From the NCBI RefSeq assembly GCF_007997015.1, contig NZ_VOSM01000010.1:1-64000 (forward strand): 64,000 nt of DNA, read 5' to 3'. Under the pieces are notes generated by a model. It searched no databases, was not told the origin of the DNA, and worked only from the letters and a program-made list of their open reading frames with translations. Below, one piece after another: positions 17,062-24,078 of this stretch. This stretch comes from Lujinxingia vulgaris (lineage in GTDB: Bacteria > Myxococcota_A > Bradymonadia > Bradymonadales > Bradymonadaceae). The position numbers and the translations under genes are program-made. Position 1 is the stretch's first letter. Each line of letters starts with the position of its first letter.

Positions 17062-17535
17062 TCACCGATACGCATACCCCCACCTCTCCGCCGCACCGCC
17101 AACAAGCGAAAGCACCACATCCCGACCCCCACCACCTTCAAACCCACTCACATCCGCAAGCACCCGCGCAATCGTCGCCCGAGGCGATGCCCTGGCGACA
17201 AGCCGCGCTCGCAACAGAATCTCCGTGGCCCGACCCATCTTCGCCGGCTCGTCACCCCGCGACTCCCACTGCATCACGGCCTGGTGCGAAGACACCTCAC
17301 AGAAAGACGCAAACGCTTTGAGCGTCATCTGGAGCTGCTGGCGGACGAATCGAATCTCATTGCCGGTGAGGGGCGCGGGTTTGCGGGGTAACGCGCGCAT
17401 CACGACCTCCGAGATCTCGGTCCAATCCACCTCGGCGACCCAGTCGTCGCGAAATCGGCGCAGTTTGATGTTTTCGATGATGAGGGGGAAACCCAGCGCG
17501 CGGGTTTCGTAGCGTTCGATGGTTTGGGTCTGCAT
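17062..17535 (-). CDS. HTH regulator, antitoxin-like
   Basis: 157 residues from ATG 17535 (MQTQTIERYETRALGFPLII). The first half, up to about residue 55, is a strand-rich segment (LKLRRFRDDW..EVDWTEIS). About 60-105 is an XRE-type HTH (LTGNEIRFVRQQLQMTLKAF, then FCEVSSHQAVMQWESRG), the 'Q.v..WE..g' signature of MqsA/HigA-like regulators. No zinc-binding CxxC pairs are present, unlike MqsA. The gene lies ~100 bases above the Phd antitoxin on the same strand. A 6-bp-arm palindrome at 17648-17666 upstream could be its operator. Function beyond DNA binding is unknown; it may be an antitoxin whose toxin is missing. Confidence 0.7.
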   Translation of the reverse strand: MQTQTIERYETRALGFPLIIENIKLRRFRDDWVAEVDWTEISEVVMRALPRKPAPLTGNEIRFVRQQLQMTLKAFASFCEVSSHQAVMQWESRGDEPAKMGRATEILLRARLVARASPRATIARVLADVSGFEGGGGRDVVLSLVGGAAERWGYAYR

Positions 17536-17647
17536 GGTCGCTCTCCTGTGCGTCGACATCGCGGGTGATTGCTGGCACAAGGGCCTGGAGGATGGGTGGT
17601 CGTCGAACTCTGTCGGCCCCTCCCGAGCCGCGCATTCGAATATCAGA

Positions 17648-17666
17648 CATGTAGCTCAGTTACATG
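17648..17666. promoter_or_regulatory. Candidate operator: CATGTA-N7-TACATG palindrome
   Basis: Inverted arms CATGTA (17648-17653) and TACATG (17661-17666), in an AT-rich patch between the HTH gene (start 17535, minus) and the CvfB-like gene (start 17779, plus). Position and symmetry suit a dimeric regulator. It is a single occurrence, so the call is tentative. Confidence 0.35.
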
Positions 17667-17778
17667 CGTCGAGTACATAATCCGTTGCGTTCGACGCTGC
17701 GGAATGCGTGTTCCGCGCTTCGCTCGTCCTCTCTCAAGCCTCCCCCCACCCCCCCGAACAAAAAACCCCGGCACCCCC

Positions 17779-18627
17779 ATGAACATCGGCCAACACAACA
17801 TCCTCACCGTCATCTCCAAGGGCTCCGACGGCTACGTCCTCGAAGGTGCCGGCGCCAGAGAACGCGTCACCCTGCCGCGCCGTGACGCCGGCGAGGAGCT
17901 GGAGATCGGGGAGCATGTGCGGGTGTTTGTGTATTTGGATTCTGAGGATGAGCCGGTGGCGACGACGCGGGAGCCGAAGGCGACCGTGGGGCAGTGCGCG
18001 TGGCTGCGGGTCAAGGAGGTCAACCGCATCGGGGCGTTTCTGGAGTGGGGGCCGGGCAAGGATCTTTTTGTGCCCTTTGCCGAGCAGGTCGGGCGGATGA
18101 AGGAGGGGCGTTTCTACGTGGTCTATCTTTATCTCGACAACACCGGGCGGATTGCGGCCTCGCAGAAGATCGACGCCTTTTTGTCGACCGAGGGACGCGG
18201 ATTTCGGGAGGGCGATGAGGTGGAGCTGTTGCTGTGGGAGCGCAGCGACCTGGGGTTTAAGGCGGTGGTCGACCACACGCACCTGGGGATGCTCTTTGAG
18301 CGACAGATGCTGGGCGACCTGAGGCCCGGGCAGTCGATGCGCGGCTACATTCTGGAGGTGCGCCCCGATGGGAAGCTCAACCTCAGCCTGCAGCGCCATA
18401 CGCCCGCGGCGCGCGACGCGTTGCAGACGGCGATCCTCGACCATCTGCGCGACAACGGGGGCGTCTCCACCCTCACCGACAAGAGCTCGCCGGACGCCAT
18501 ATTTAAGGCGTTTGGGGTGAGTAAGAAGAATTTCAAAAAGGCGCTTGGGGGGCTGTATCGGGAGAAGGTGGTTGTTATCGGCGATGGCGAAGTCCGCCTG
18601 GCGCCGACCGCACCAGAACGACGCTGA
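17779..18627 (+). CDS. S1-domain RNA-binding protein, CvfB/YitL-like
   Basis: 282 residues from ATG 17779 (MNIGQHNILTVISKGSDGYV). Order of domains as in CvfB: N-terminal OB folds (…LPRRDAGEELEIGEHVRVFVY, then VKEVNRIGAFLEWGPGKDLF, a clear S1 motif), a third OB fold (LGFKAVVDHTHLGMLFE..M…MRGYILEVRPDGKLNLSLQ), and a C-terminal winged-helix (FKAFGVSKKNFKKALGGLYR). Known members bind RNA and affect virulence or fitness gene expression in Firmicutes; no enzymatic role. The last residues (…APERR) and the stop codon are supplied by a family A repeat, so the natural C-terminus may have been altered by that insertion. Confidence 0.9.
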   Translation: MNIGQHNILTVISKGSDGYVLEGAGARERVTLPRRDAGEELEIGEHVRVFVYLDSEDEPVATTREPKATVGQCAWLRVKEVNRIGAFLEWGPGKDLFVPFAEQVGRMKEGRFYVVYLYLDNTGRIAASQKIDAFLSTEGRGFREGDEVELLLWERSDLGFKAVVDHTHLGMLFERQMLGDLRPGQSMRGYILEVRPDGKLNLSLQRHTPAARDALQTAILDHLRDNGGVSTLTDKSSPDAIFKAFGVSKKNFKKALGGLYREKVVVIGDGEVRLAPTAPERR

Positions 18628-18720
18628 CGGCGTCGATAGGGATTCGCAGTAGCGCTGCTACAGCTTCATCCCTATCTCCTTGTCATCGCCGCCCTGGATG
18701 CGCTCGGGTTTTTTATTTTG
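18601..18720 (+). repeat. Family A structured repeat, copy A1
   Basis: Nested stems: GATAGGGAT pairs with ATCCCTATC, enclosing GTAGC-GCT-GCTAC; the right outer arm CCTGGATGCGCTCGG is followed by a T-rich tract. The TGA at 18625-18627 that ends the CvfB-like gene lies inside it. The left outer arm is degraded here. Confidence 0.8.
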
Positions 18721-18740
18721 CGAAAGACGCCGACCGCCCA

Positions 18741-18798
18741 CACGAATCGACCACCGCCGCAAACCCCGGCGTCCCACAACCACCCAACCACCCAACCT
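18741..18798 (-). repeat. Family B repeat, minus orientation
   Basis: CGAATCGACCACCGCCGCAA followed by the C-rich CCACAACCACCCAACCACCC. It immediately follows family A copy A1, forming an A+B composite seen again at 21.8, 28.5 and 33.3 kb. Confidence 0.8.
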
Positions 18799-18907
18799 CC
18801 GAGCGCCCCAGGACGACGCTGGCTGTGTTGCTGCGTCGTCGCGGTAGCGCTGCTACACGCTCCTCCTTGCTCCTTGCCAGCCCCGCCCTGGATGCGCTCG
18901 GTTTTTT
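18799..18907 (+). repeat. Family A structured repeat, copy A2
   Basis: Left arm CCGAGCGCCCCAGGACGACG, apical hairpin GTAGC-GCT-GCTAC, right arm CCTGGATGCGCTCGG and a six-T tract. It lies about 80 bases from the stop of the convergent lipoprotein gene; 18908-18987 is C-rich with no gene. Confidence 0.8.
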
Positions 18908-18987
18908 GGGTTCGCGTGAACCCCCCACCGCACGGCTGAAACACCCAACATCGCAAACCCCGGCGCCCCACCCCACCCCCCGCACGT

Positions 18988-20403
18988 TCACCACGTCCCC
19001 TCACACGTCCCACCATGTTCCTCGCTCATCGAGCCATCGGGGCAGGTCGCGCCATGCCAGATCGCGCCTTCGACGTCGGCGCCCTCAAGGTTTGCGCCGG
19101 TAAGGTCGGCGTGGGCGAAGTTGACGTGGGGGAGGGCGGCGCCCCGCAGGTCCGCGTCGCGCAGGATGGAGCCCGAGAAGTTGGCGTGTGGAAACGCGAT
19201 CTCTTGCAGATCGACGCCGCTGAGGTTTGTAAAGACGCTCACGCCCTTGCTGCGCTTGAGCCAGAGGCGAATCTCGTCGGCGCTCATCTCGCGAAAATCT
19301 CTCTCGAGCGTGACGTCGTCATCGATAAAGCCGTTCTGAATGAGAAAGTTTGGGCCGTAGCGGTCGATGTTGTCCTCCTGAAATCCACCGACTCGGTAAT
19401 CCACCGGGACGCCGCGTTTGAGCGCGATCAGCGTGGGCGTCGCCAGTCGAGCGCCGTAAATCGACTGCAAGATCGCCGTCGACGGGTGCCTGAACGAGAC
19501 CACATAGGTGCGCTCGATCAGCCCGTGCTCCTCGAAGACCGGCGCCGCCCAGCGGGCGAAGTTTTCTGAGGGGTTACACCCGGAGCCGCCCAGGAAAACT
19601 AAAAAGATCTCGTCGCTCTCGCGCATGGCCTCAAGGGCCTCTTCGGTGAGCATCTGCGAGCCCACGACGCCCGGGGACGCCAGGGCCTCTTCGTCGGTGA
19701 GGGGCGGCACTCTGGGGTTGAGCCTGGCGAGCAGGGCGTCCGGGTCGTCGACGTAGGTGGGTGGCTCGGGGCTTACGAGCTCGGTGAAGGGGTGAAATTC
19801 ATCGGGGTGCCAGAGGTGGCGAGTGTTTTCGCAGATCTCGACGGCAGAGGTGTTTTCGGTCGATATAAGTTGAAGCGCGTTTTGAAGGTAGACTCGCCAG
19901 GAGGGGGATGCTTCGGCGATGAAAGGTTCAAATTTAGAGATATGACGCTCTATGCCGCTAAGCGCGCTTGCGCTGTTGCTCTCTCGCATTTCATCTTGCG
20001 CTTCCTGCGGGATGCCTTCGGGATACACCGCCAGGGGGAAGATACAATAGAAATTCAGGGAGGCCTGAATCTTTCGGTAAAGATGCCAGCCGAAGACCTC
20101 GCGATCGCCTTTAGCCGCGGTGAAGAGGTCTTCGGCATCGGCGATCAATCGCCGCAGGCCGGGGCCCTTTTCATCCATAAAGATAGCATGGCTCTCCTCC
20201 TCCATCGGGGACTCGCCGGGGGTGAGCACGCGCAGGTAGTCGACAAGCGCGCCTTCAAAGGCCTGGCGCTCTTCAGCGACCGCGAGCGTGGGTGGCTCGG
20301 CCGGCGGCGACGCGCTCTTCGGGTCGGTGCTGGACGGCGCGGGGGTGGCGCAGGCGATGGTGGTGGCGGCGAGTGTGGTGAGGAGGATTTTTGAGTTCTT
20401 CAT
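18988..20403 (-). CDS. Lipoprotein with thioredoxin-like and pentapeptide-repeat domains
   Basis: 471 residues from ATG 20403 (MKNSKILLTTLAATTIACAT), a lipoprotein signal ending at the Cys of TIAC. A helical region follows to about residue 250. About 270-370 looks thioredoxin-like: FLVFLGGSGCNPSENFARWA with a single Cys in the active-site position, and a cis-Pro-like ATPTLIAL. About 390-450 is a pentapeptide-repeat solenoid (LSGVDLQEIAFPHANFSGSI, LRDADLRGAALPHVNFAHAD, LTGANLEGADVEG), ending with two Cys. The lone Cys argues against disulfide reductase activity and for a binding or peroxiredoxin-like role. The fusion is unusual. Function unknown; envelope location is likely. Confidence 0.8.
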   Translation of the reverse strand: MKNSKILLTTLAATTIACATPAPSSTDPKSASPPAEPPTLAVAEERQAFEGALVDYLRVLTPGESPMEEESHAIFMDEKGPGLRRLIADAEDLFTAAKGDREVFGWHLYRKIQASLNFYCIFPLAVYPEGIPQEAQDEMRESNSASALSGIERHISKFEPFIAEASPSWRVYLQNALQLISTENTSAVEICENTRHLWHPDEFHPFTELVSPEPPTYVDDPDALLARLNPRVPPLTDEEALASPGVVGSQMLTEEALEAMRESDEIFLVFLGGSGCNPSENFARWAAPVFEEHGLIERTYVVSFRHPSTAILQSIYGARLATPTLIALKRGVPVDYRVGGFQEDNIDRYGPNFLIQNGFIDDDVTLERDFREMSADEIRLWLKRSKGVSVFTNLSGVDLQEIAFPHANFSGSILRDADLRGAALPHVNFAHADLTGANLEGADVEGAIWHGATCPDGSMSEEHGGTCEGTW

Positions 20404-20442
20404 AGGATGATGAGGGTGAGGGTCATTACGCCGTGAGCTATC

Positions 20443-20570
20443 GTTGACGCTGTGTCTGCTGCATTGAGAGCACCGCGGGCTGCGTTGCAAAGCCTCGACG
20501 ATGCAAAAGCATCGCCTGCGTTTTGCGCCTTGTCCGCGTCACTCTCAATTTCGCATCCACCAGCGTCAAC
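20443..20570. repeat. Long imperfect hairpin, ~128 bp, family A-like architecture
   Basis: Arms GTTGACGCTG (20443-20452) and CAGCGTCAAC (20561-20570) enclose ATTGAGAG (20463-20470) and CTCTCAAT (20542-20549), and at the centre CGATGC-AAAA-GCATCG (20499-20514). It shares GCTGCGT and CCTTGTC words with family A but has different stems. It lies upstream of the minus-strand lipoprotein gene; the rest of 20571-20814 holds no recognisable gene. Confidence 0.65.
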
Positions 20571-20814
20571 TTCTGCTCACAGCGTAGTAAGTGTTTGAAA
20601 TGATAGAAGGTTTCAACACTGTGCGGCGAAGCCCGCAGAAGGAGTTTTGCGGGGTAGGTGGCGGTGGAGGGCGAAGCGTAGCGCTGGAGGTTTGGGCGTA
20701 CAAGCACCCACCCCGGTCGAGGCGTGGGATTCGTTGAAGTACCCCCTTTTCGGATCCGCGGTGCTGACTTATATACAGTCCCTCACTTAACGAATGTTGC
20801 AGACGGGGACCTCT

Positions 20815-21780
20815 ATGAGTTTTGCATCAAGCAGCGCGTCGGGAGACCTTCTGGAGCCCTATGCCGTGCCCAACGCCCTGGTGGAGCTGGTGCGCTCGGC
20901 GGAGAGCTGGCTGATGATCGTTTCGCCCTACTTCGATCCCTGGCGCCACCTGCGCGACGCGCTGGTGGATGCGCGGGAGGCCGGGGTGAAGATCAAGTTT
21001 CTGATCCGCGAGGAGCAGATGCGGGAGAAACGAGTCATCCGCCATTTTCGGGAACTGGAGCTCAAGCCCCTGGCGCTGAAAAGGCTGCACGCCAAGATTT
21101 ACATCAGCGATAAGCAGGCGCTGCTCACGTCGATGAATCTATTGTCGGGCAGCCGCGAGAGCGTGGAGTTCGGGCTCTGCATCGATCGACAGAGGCACCC
21201 GGAGCTCTACGACGGGGTGTTTCACCAGGCGCTCAACCTGTTCAAAAAGTCGGAGTTCGTGGAGCTTCCGTCGCCGAAGCCAAAGGGTGTGCCGGTGCAG
21301 AAGGCCGCGCCCGTGCAGAAGACCGCGCCCGTGCAGAAGACCGCGCCCGTGAAGACGTGGACACCCCCGGCGAAGGCTGTGGCGAGTGTGAGCGCGCCGA
21401 CGCAAAACGCGGCGAAGAAGATGTCTGCGAGCGGCAGTAAGGCCGACGAGGCGGCGATTCAACGCCTCTCTAAAACTGAAGCCGAGAGCTACCGGTTGTG
21501 GCGTGCGAAACACTCCGTCCACAGGGTCGCAAAGGAGCGCCAGCTCAAGGAGAGCACGATCCGCACGCACCTGGCCGCCGCCATCGAGGTGGGCCTGATT
21601 CCCGTCGAGCACGTTGTTACCGAGAAGCAACGCAACATCATCGCGGAGGCCGTCGGCAAGGTGGGACCGAACGCGGGGAAGGGGGCGATCGTCAAAACGA
21701 GTCGGGGGCCGGTGTGTTACGGGGAGGTAGCGTGCGTGTTGGCAGGGATGAAGGCGCCAAGCGCCCCAGGACGACGCTGA
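20815..21780 (+). CDS. Phospholipase D-like protein with C-terminal HTH/HRDC-like domain
   Basis: 321 residues from ATG 20815 (GGGGA upstream); ATG 20794 adds seven residues. About residues 15-150 are a single PLD_2-like domain: WLMIVSPYFDPWRHLRDAL, IKFLIREEQMREKRVI, and one HKD motif H92-x-K94-x4-D99 with N108 (HAKIYISDK…SMN). A Pro/Lys linker has tandem APVQK units (about 165-185). About 215-315 is a helical domain (YRLWRAKHSVHRVAKERQLK, ESTIRTHLAAAIEVGLI) resembling the HTH used in RecQ C-termini. Single-HKD proteins work as dimers on phosphodiesters, lipid or DNA; the HTH suggests a nucleic acid. The C-terminal …APGRR and TGA are encoded by a family A repeat. Confidence 0.8.
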   Translation: MSFASSSASGDLLEPYAVPNALVELVRSAESWLMIVSPYFDPWRHLRDALVDAREAGVKIKFLIREEQMREKRVIRHFRELELKPLALKRLHAKIYISDKQALLTSMNLLSGSRESVEFGLCIDRQRHPELYDGVFHQALNLFKKSEFVELPSPKPKGVPVQKAAPVQKTAPVQKTAPVKTWTPPAKAVASVSAPTQNAAKKMSASGSKADEAAIQRLSKTEAESYRLWRAKHSVHRVAKERQLKESTIRTHLAAAIEVGLIPVEHVVTEKQRNIIAEAVGKVGPNAGKGAIVKTSRGPVCYGEVACVLAGMKAPSAPGRR

Positions 21781-21872
21781 CTGTGTCGCTGCGTCGTCGC
21801 CGTAGCTAAAGCTACTCGCTCCTCCTGGCTCCTTGTCATCCCCGCCCTGGATGCGCTCGGGTTTTTTATTTT
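21758..21872 (+). repeat. Family A structured repeat, copy A3
   Basis: Begins inside the PLD gene (AAGCGCCCCAGGACGACG, stop TGA at 21778-21780). Apical hairpin GTAGC-TAAA-GCTAC, right arm CCTGGATGCGCTCGG and T-tract GGGTTTTTTATTTTGC. Confidence 0.85.
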
Positions 21873-21892
21873 GCGAAAGACGCCGACCGCAC

Positions 21893-21968
21893 TCACGAAG
21901 CGACCACCGCCGCAAACCCCGGCGCCCCACAACCACCCAACCACCCAACCACCTAACCACAAAGCGAA
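21893..21968 (-). repeat. Family B repeat, minus orientation
   Basis: CACTCACGAAGCGACCACCG, then CCACAACCACCCAACCACCC. It follows A3 directly. The remainder to 22074 carries no gene. Confidence 0.8.
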
Positions 21969-22065
21969 CCCTCCACCACCCAGGAGGCGCTCGGGTTGGG
22001 GGGGCACGCCAAAAGACAAACGCTCAGCCCTCCTGGAATGATCCTCAAGCAGCCTTACGTTTGAT

Positions 22066-22096
22066 TAACGCAGTCTAACGCGTTAGCGTTCGTTAG
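22066..22096. promoter_or_regulatory. Candidate operator of the RES toxin-antitoxin operon
   Basis: A perfect 12-bp palindrome CTAACGCGTTAG (22075-22086) is flanked by further half-sites TTAACG (just left) and CGTTAG (just right). The cluster lies about 40 bases before the antitoxin start. Known: antitoxins of this class usually repress their own operon by binding such palindromes. Binding here is inferred. Confidence 0.6.
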
Positions 22097-22127
22097 TAGC
22101 TGGCTCGACTTGCCCCTGGAGGCCCCG

Positions 22128-22781
22128 ATGATTGATCACGACCCGCAACCCCTTGATGTCATCTCCGACGCGCTTTTGCGGAAGAAGGGCATCGCGTTGT
22201 CATCCGAAGAGCTGCTGCGCCGAAAGGGCATCGATATGTCCGTGGCAGAGATCTTTGAGCTGGTCTTACGTCAGGTCGCCGAACTGCCGGATGTCGAGGA
22301 GCGCACCCGGCCGGAGCTGCCGGAGCGGCAGACCCGGGAGCGACTGCGCGCGTTGGGTATCACCTTTGAGCCCTTTGAAGGGGAGAACGATCCCCTGGCG
22401 AGCACGATCGCGGCGTACAGCGACGTGCTGGCAGCGAGTTTGTCGACGGCGGAGGCGGCCCGGATTATGGGGGTGAATGCCAGTCGCGTGCGCCAGCTTC
22501 TGACCGCCTCGCCGGCGCGCCTTTATGGTATCAAGCCCGATGCGCGCTCGTCCTGGCGGATTCCTCGCTTTCAGTTTGATACGAGCGGCGTGATTCGGGG
22601 CCTGGATCGGGTGCTGGCGGTGCTCGACACGGCTTTGCATCCGCTCGAAGTGGTCACCTGGTTTGAGTCGCCGTGTCCTGATCTGGTGGTGGATGACGAC
22701 AAGCCGGTCTCACCCATTCAATGGTTGCGTGCGGGCTACCGGGTCGACGATGTGGTCGAGATTGCTCGTCGTTTGTCCTGA
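22128..22781 (+). CDS. MbcA/ParS/Xre-like antitoxin (partner of RES toxin)
   Basis: 217 residues from ATG 22128, preceded by CTGGAGGCCCCG. The N-terminal ~75 residues carry repeated 'LLRKKGI/LLRRKGI' helices. About 105-160 is a DNA-binding helix-turn-helix (STAEAARIMGVNASRVRQLL, then SSWRIPRFQF). The C-terminus has the toxin-binding pattern of RES-associated antitoxins (LHPLEVVTWFESPCPDL, …VSPIQWLRAGYRVDDVVEI). It neutralises the RES enzyme by covering its active site. It is followed 12 bases later by the RES gene. The palindromic site upstream suggests autorepression. Confidence 0.88.
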   Translation: MIDHDPQPLDVISDALLRKKGIALSSEELLRRKGIDMSVAEIFELVLRQVAELPDVEERTRPELPERQTRERLRALGITFEPFEGENDPLASTIAAYSDVLAASLSTAEAARIMGVNASRVRQLLTASPARLYGIKPDARSSWRIPRFQFDTSGVIRGLDRVLAVLDTALHPLEVVTWFESPCPDLVVDDDKPVSPIQWLRAGYRVDDVVEIARRLS

Positions 22782-22793
22782 CGAGGGGGGACT

Positions 22794-23426
22794 GTGCCAA
22801 AACTTCCGCATAGGCCGCCTTCGGTGGAGGAGTTGCAAAACATCGGCCCCGATATCTACGAGTTCTTTGAAGGGGAGAGTCTGCTGCGAATCTACTCGCG
22901 GGGAGGCGACTATCCCTGTGAGTGGGACAGCTATCGAAGGTTTGGGCCCGTGAACGCACGCTTTGATCACCATCCCGAACCATCACAGGTGCATCCGGAA
23001 CATGGGATCTACTATGCTGCTCTGGAGCTTTCGACCTGCCTCGCCGAGACCTTTCAAGACACGCGCACGATCTCTTTGAGCCGCCGGGCGCCGTGGCTTG
23101 CCGTGTTTGCGCCCACGCGGGCGCTTCGCCTTCTCGACCTCACCGGAAGCTGGCCCACGCGCGCTGGCGCCTCCATGAAGATCAACACCGGGCCTCGTCC
23201 GATAACGCGCGCATGGTCACGTCAGTTCTATGAGGCGTTCCCCGAGATTGATGGGCTTTATTACCCCTCGTCGATGTACGCGAACCAGCCCTGCATTGCG
23301 CTCTATGAGCGGGCTGAAGCAGCGATGCCAACGGAGCCGCAGTTTATACGGGCGCTCAATCAGCCTGAGCTCCTTGGCGATGTAAAACGAAGTGCTATGG
23401 CGATTGGTTATCGAGTTGTCCCTTGA
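22794..23426 (+). CDS. RES-domain toxin (NAD+-degrading)
   Basis: 210 residues from GTG 22794 with GAGGGGGG upstream. RES signature elements: LLRIYSRGGDYPCEWDSYRR (conserved Arg), HGIYYAALELSTCLAETFQD (conserved Tyr and Glu), and an LYYPSSMYANQPCIALYERA C-terminal block (conserved Ser). Known: RES toxins such as MbcT degrade NAD+ and arrest or kill the cell unless held by the cognate antitoxin. All expected conserved residues are visible, so it looks functional. It is coupled to the upstream antitoxin, and an HigA-like gene follows 17 bases later. Confidence 0.9.
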   Translation: MPKLPHRPPSVEELQNIGPDIYEFFEGESLLRIYSRGGDYPCEWDSYRRFGPVNARFDHHPEPSQVHPEHGIYYAALELSTCLAETFQDTRTISLSRRAPWLAVFAPTRALRLLDLTGSWPTRAGASMKINTGPRPITRAWSRQFYEAFPEIDGLYYPSSMYANQPCIALYERAEAAMPTEPQFIRALNQPELLGDVKRSAMAIGYRVVP

Positions 23427-23443
23427 ACGTACATGGAGTCGTC

Positions 23444-23761
23444 ATGCAAGCACGTTCCCCAACCCGCCCCCGCAAACCCACCACCCCCGGCGAAATCCTG
23501 CTCGAAGAGTTCTTGAAGCCGGCGGGCATCTCCCAGAGCGCGTTTGCGCGCCACCTGGGGTGCGACGTGAAGACGATCAACCGCCTGGTGCGCGGCCATA
23601 CCTCGCTGGACGTGGGGATGGCGCGGCGTATTGCGGCCGCCGTGAACACCTCGGCGCAGTTCTGGCTGAATCTGCAGCGGGCCGTTGATCTTTATGAGCT
23701 GGAGCAGGGCGGGGAGGAGCTGCCGGAGGTGCTCGAGGCGTTTAAGGCTGAGGCGGGTTGA
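23444..23761 (+). CDS. HigA-family antidote (XRE/VapI), without HigB
   Basis: 105 residues from ATG 23444. The sequence TTPGEILLEEFLKPAGISQS, then AFARHLGCDVKTINRLVRGH and LDVGMARRIAAAVNTSAQFW, is the full HigA signature: XRE HTH plus 'S..FWlnLQ..yDL'. HigA normally follows a HigB RelE-like nuclease; here the gene before it is the RES toxin, 17 bases away. It may be a third member of the operon, or an orphan antitoxin protecting against a toxin elsewhere. Confidence 0.88.
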   Translation: MQARSPTRPRKPTTPGEILLEEFLKPAGISQSAFARHLGCDVKTINRLVRGHTSLDVGMARRIAAAVNTSAQFWLNLQRAVDLYELEQGGEELPEVLEAFKAEAG

Positions 23762-23837
23762 GGGGAGGGGCCCCACCCGATCCCTAGTGAGGGGGCTTGT
23801 GCCCCTCCCGGGCGCCGGCGTGTGGATGAAAGGCGGG

Positions 23838-23866
23838 GGCCCACAAGGGGCCCCCCTACGGGAGGG
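23838..23866. repeat. GGGGCCC-ACAA-GGGCCCC hairpin, family E
   Basis: GGGGGCCCACAAGGGGCCCC followed by CCTACGGG. A near-identical copy stands at 38212-38238. It sits after the HigA-like stop, with a weaker GGGGC/GCCCC hairpin just before (23787-23808), so a terminator role is possible, but no T tract follows. Confidence 0.6.
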
Positions 23867-23904
23867 GAGCGGGTTCCCGGGGTGTGCGAACCCCCACCGC
23901 CCTC

Positions 23905-23972
23905 ACAAATCGACCACCGCCGCAAACCCCGGCGCCCCACAACCACCCAATCACTTAACCACACAACCACAC
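23905..23972 (-). repeat. Family B repeat, minus orientation
   Basis: CACAAATCGACCACCGCCGC, then CCACAACCACCCAATCACTT. It leads into the 42-bp tandem array region. Confidence 0.75.
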
Positions 23973-24078
23973 CGCGTCCCCCCCGCCGCCCGGCTGAAAC
24001 ACCCGACATCGCGAACCCCCGATCTCTCGATCCCCCAGCCCTCATGCGCTTCGACGCCTCACTTTCATTTTAAAACAG

